From the NCBI RefSeq assembly GCF_024323335.1, contig NC_066585.1:346324846-346388845 (forward strand): a stretch of 64,000 bases of DNA. The letters run 5' to 3'. The position numbers were made by a program, and so were the translations under genes. Below, piece after piece: positions 61,277 to 64,000 of this stretch. The notes beneath the pieces were generated by a model that worked only from the letters and a program-made list of their open reading frames with translations, was not told the origin of the DNA and made no database searches. How positions within the stretch are numbered: the stretch's first letter is position 1; each line of letters opens with the position of its first letter. The DNA comes from Lathyrus oleraceus. Its lineage: Eukaryota; Streptophyta; Magnoliopsida; Fabales; Fabaceae.

Positions 61277-61457
61277 GTTAACCGGTTAACGCCCTGGGTT
61301 AATCGGTTAACGCAAAACAGAATGCGCTTCTTGGCAATTTATAACATTGTTAATCGGTTAACGCCCTGGGTTAACCGGTTAACGCAAGACAGAATGTAAT
61401 TTTTTTTTAATATCGTAACAGTGTTAACCGGTTAACGCCCTGGGTTAACCGGTTAAC
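61277..61457. repeat. Three pairs of the palindrome GTTAACCGGTTAAC
   Basis: Sites start at 61277/61298, 61349/61370 and 61423/61444. In each pair the starts are 21 bp apart, separated by gccctgg; pairs are 72-74 bp apart. Two of the six have one change (gttaatcggttaac). The half-site taaccg resembles plant MYB recognition sites. Confidence 0.88.
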
Positions 61458-62021
61458 GCAAAACAGAAAGTTGTTCCTGCGCTAACACGAAACAAAATGC
61501 AGATTTCCCCGCATTTTTCATCGTTGGAGGACTTCCGGACCTCCGATTTCAATTCCGTAAAAAGCTACACATTCAGAAAATTATGACTCATCCAAATATA
61601 TATTCATTCACAGTTTTAGCATAATTTAATTATCACAATTCAAGAGTATTTATCAAGACCTAATAACTCCAAACCATGCCAATTAAGGATTTCAACCTAA
61701 AACATGTTCCTACCCATTGACCCAATCATACTAACCCACAATGATAAGGATTTCCCCCCTTACCTTGTCAATTTGATGGAAACCCTGACTCCTCTTTACT
61801 TTTCCTCTCCTCTTTCTCTATTGCCTTCAGTGCTCAAGTGAATTCTAATTCTCACTTCCTTCACTCTTACTATTTATAATAGTATTCTAGTTGGGCTTAA
61901 ATCATCTAATTTAATCACTAGGCCCAATAATACCTAATATTTAAATACCTCTATTTAAATTTAAATAATTAACCACTCACTATCCAACCAAGTTAATCCA
62001 TCTTCAAGATTAACCAGCCCA

Positions 62022-63041
62022 CTATGGTCCCATACAGAGATTACACGAGAAGACTGTTGACTTTCTTCACAACAGTAAAATTGTATCATATACCTCGTGA
62101 TGAGAACCAGATGGCAGACACACTTGCTACTCTATCCTCCATGATCAAGGTAATTCGTTGGAACCATGCTCCCAGGATCGATGTGATGCGCCTTGACAGG
62201 GCCGCGTACGTGTTTGCTGCTGAACTGGTAGTCGATGACAAGCCCTGGTATCACGATATCAAGTGCTTTCTGAAGAATCAAGAGTACCCTGCAGGGGCAT
62301 CCAATAATGACAGAAAGACTTTGAGAAGATTGGCAGGCAGTTTCTTCTTGAACAAAGACGATGTGCTGTATAAGAGGAACTTCGACATGGTTTTGCTCAG
62401 ATGCGTGGACAGACACGAGGCGGACATGTTAATGCAGGAAGTTCATGAAGGTTCCTTCGGTACTCATGCCGGCAGACATGCGATGGCTAAGAAATTGTTG
62501 AGAGCGGGTTATTATTGGATGACCATGGAATCAGATTGCTTCAAATATGCTCGGAAGTGTCATAAATGCCAGATTTATGCTGATAAGGTGAATGTGCCGC
62601 CAAATCCTCTAAATGTGATGACTTCGCCGTGGCCGTTTGCTATGTGGGGCATTGACATGATTGGAAAGATTGAGCCGACTGCTTCCAATGGGCATCGCTT
62701 CATCCTTGTTGCCATCGACTATTCGGACAAGGTTCAATGAGTTGAGTCTTATCGAAGAGAAGCAAATGGCAGCCATTTGTCATGGGCAGTTGTATCAGAG
62801 TCGGAGGAAGAGAGCCTTTGATCAGAAAGTGCGTCCTCGTTGTTTCCAAGTCGGAGATTTAGTGTTGAAAAGGATCCTTCCTCCTCAGACAGATCACAGG
62901 GGCAAGTGGACTCCTAACTATGATGGACCGTATATTGTCACCAAGGTTTTTGATGGTGGGGCCTTAATGCTTGCAACTATGGATGGTGAAAACTTCACTT
63001 CCCCTGTGAACTCAGACGCAGTTAAAAAATACTTCGCATAA
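62022..63041 (+). pseudogene. pol: Fragment F: A-family RNase H end and integrase with internal deletion
   Basis: 62024-62740 reads VPYRDYTRRLLTFF, ENQMADTLATLSS, the zinc-binding region ending CHKCQIYADK and the core start GIDMIG, nearly identical to A. At about 62723 the sequence jumps to RTRFNELSLIEEKQM, the post-core region. About 455 bp present in A (about 1975-2430) are absent here, including the TDNG and GAVEAAN catalytic blocks. The frame changes at the joint, and the C-terminal domain (CFQVGDLVLKRIL to DAVKKYFA) is open to 63041. The enzyme cannot be active. A's homology begins only at about 62018, so RT and gag are missing. Confidence 0.88.
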
Positions 63042-64000
63042 AATAGACCCGCTGGACAGTAAAAAGAATAGTCCAGGCAAAAATGGGCATCCCGACGAAC
63101 CAAGAAAATAAAAAGGTTCGGGCAAAAATTAGGGATTAAAAATGAAAAGATCGTACACCCGGTAAGTTGAAAACCTGAAAAGGCAACTTAGGCAAAAATG
63201 GGTATCCCGGTGGATTGAAAACCCGAAAAGGGCGATCCAGGCAAAAGTTAGGGATTAAGCGAATGAGTGCGTTCTGAGTTAGTTCTGAATCTCTTCTCAT
63301 GTGGATGACTGGAAATTTTCGAAAGGTAGGAAACAGTCCAATCACCTTTTCAGAAGGCTGATCATCTGGAGGATCTTGAAGACGGGCAAGTCATAGCAGA
63401 ATTGGAACCCAATAGAAATCCATTTCAGATTGCCATTAGATTAATTTCTGTTTTTATCTTTTGTGCGATTACCTCTTTCTAGGGATTGCTTCCTGATGTA
63501 AATGCTTATTCAGAGGCCATTCAATCAATAAAATCGTGTTATTCAGTATATCTCTGTTTTCATTTTCATTTTACTGTTTTGTTTGCAAAAATGACGTCCG
63601 AATTTTTGATAAACATTGCATCATGACACACAAGGGCTTTACAGGTACATGCTTAATAAACATTTAAAATTGCTGTAAATTTTAAGTGCTTTGGATCGTC
63701 TATTCAGAACAGATACCCACGGGGCATTTCCTTAAAATCCCCTGCAGTTGATCGTGAATATCTTCTCCAGTGAAGTCGCCAACAGACGAATCTGGTGTCT
63801 TATCCCTGCAGAGCTGATCAGAGTGTTGGATTCTTCAATCCCCAGCAGGTTCTCACCACTGTACTTCCCCAAGCGTTTGTTTCAGGACATACACTCCCCA
63901 GTAGAGTTGACAGTGCCAGACTATATATCCCCAGCGGAGTTGACAGTGCCAGACTATATCTTCCCAGTAGAAGTGGCTGCTCCTTAGAGTTCGAGGCCAG
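63042..64000 (+). other. Fragment F 3' UTR
   Basis: This matches the left end of the window (A 3' UTR) in inverse orientation, including caggcaaaagttagggatt blocks and the two small frames also open in A. At 63895-63918 and 63928-63951 there are two direct copies of tccccagYRgagttgacagtgcca, 33 bp apart. It runs off the right edge, so the 3' LTR is not seen. Confidence 0.82.

Larger units (their letters stand above)
59990..62021 (-). repeat. LTR-like block, probably a solo or truncated LTR
   Basis: On minus it starts TGGGCTGGTTAATC and ends GGGGTGTTACA, with TATAAATA at 61871-61878 about 145 bases in and a possible splice donor ACAAG|GTAAGG near 61766. This is the plan of an LTR read on minus. 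There is no target duplication (gatat on the left, ctatg on the right), and the flanking retrotransposon parts are of different families, so the block sits at a recombination joint. The plus-strand ORF at 60561-60845 looks like chance. Repeats inside are listed separately. Confidence 0.65.

Overview
The window looks like nuclear DNA of a large-genome legume, most likely tribe Fabeae (pea, vetch, lentil or grass-pea group). It appears to be made entirely of nested LTR retrotransposons, mostly Ty3/gypsy elements of the Tat/Ogre lineage. I found no convincing host gene, rRNA, tRNA or CRISPR array. The lineage call rests on five things seen in the sequence: very long LTRs that begin TGTAAGACCC and end CGCTACA; a primer-binding site TGGCGACTCTGCTGGGGA just inside the LTR; an extra ORF1 upstream of gag in three copies; a short intron between protease and reverse transcriptase in four copies; and a second RNase H domain before integrase.

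Layout. (1) 1-11567, minus strand: element A, with 3' UTR, integrase, two RNase H domains, RT, intron, gag-protease, 5' UTR, PBS and a 1.6-kb 5' LTR. It has no ORF1, and its 3' LTR lies left of the window. (2) 11568-12914: part of an Ogre-type LTR (minus). (3) 12915-about 24130, minus: element B, heavily mutated, with ORF1, gag, protease, intron, RT, RNase H and integrase, plus only about 0.6 kb of 5' LTR. (4) 24151-25187 and 49137-49740, minus: two halves of an older element H, split by element C. (5) 25188-49131, minus: element C, flanked by a perfect 5-bp duplication (agtgg). Its 5' LTR (39625-49131) is split by a 5.5-kb solo LTR (42657-48191, duplication aggac), and its gag by a 1.4-kb solo LTR (34503-35928, duplication cccat). 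In place of a normal 3' LTR, C has a 2.2-kb fold-back made of two opposed LTR tails. (6) 49741-51650, plus: the start of LTR G, cut by element E. (7) 51651-59989, plus: E, with a 4.9-kb LTR, PBS, 5' UTR, nearly intact ORF1 and the start of gag. (8) 59990-62021: a 2-kb LTR-like block read on minus. (9) 62022-64000, plus: F, the RNase H-integrase-3' UTR part of an A-family element.

How the parts work together. A full element transcribes from a TATA box in its LTR. Gag and protease are read from the unspliced RNA, and splicing the intron would put the RT-RNase H-integrase part in frame with them. A tRNA primes reverse transcription at the PBS. No copy here is complete and intact; A is the best preserved.

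The most interesting observation is a link between the PBS and the 3' UTR. The sense-strand 3' UTRs carry spaced motifs resembling the complement of the PBS (TCCCCAGCAGAGT-like). In element C the abnormal fold-back joins the 3' UTR exactly at a PBS. That is the product expected if plus-strand strong-stop DNA paired with such a motif in the 3' UTR instead of with its normal target. All boundaries and duplications were read by eye.
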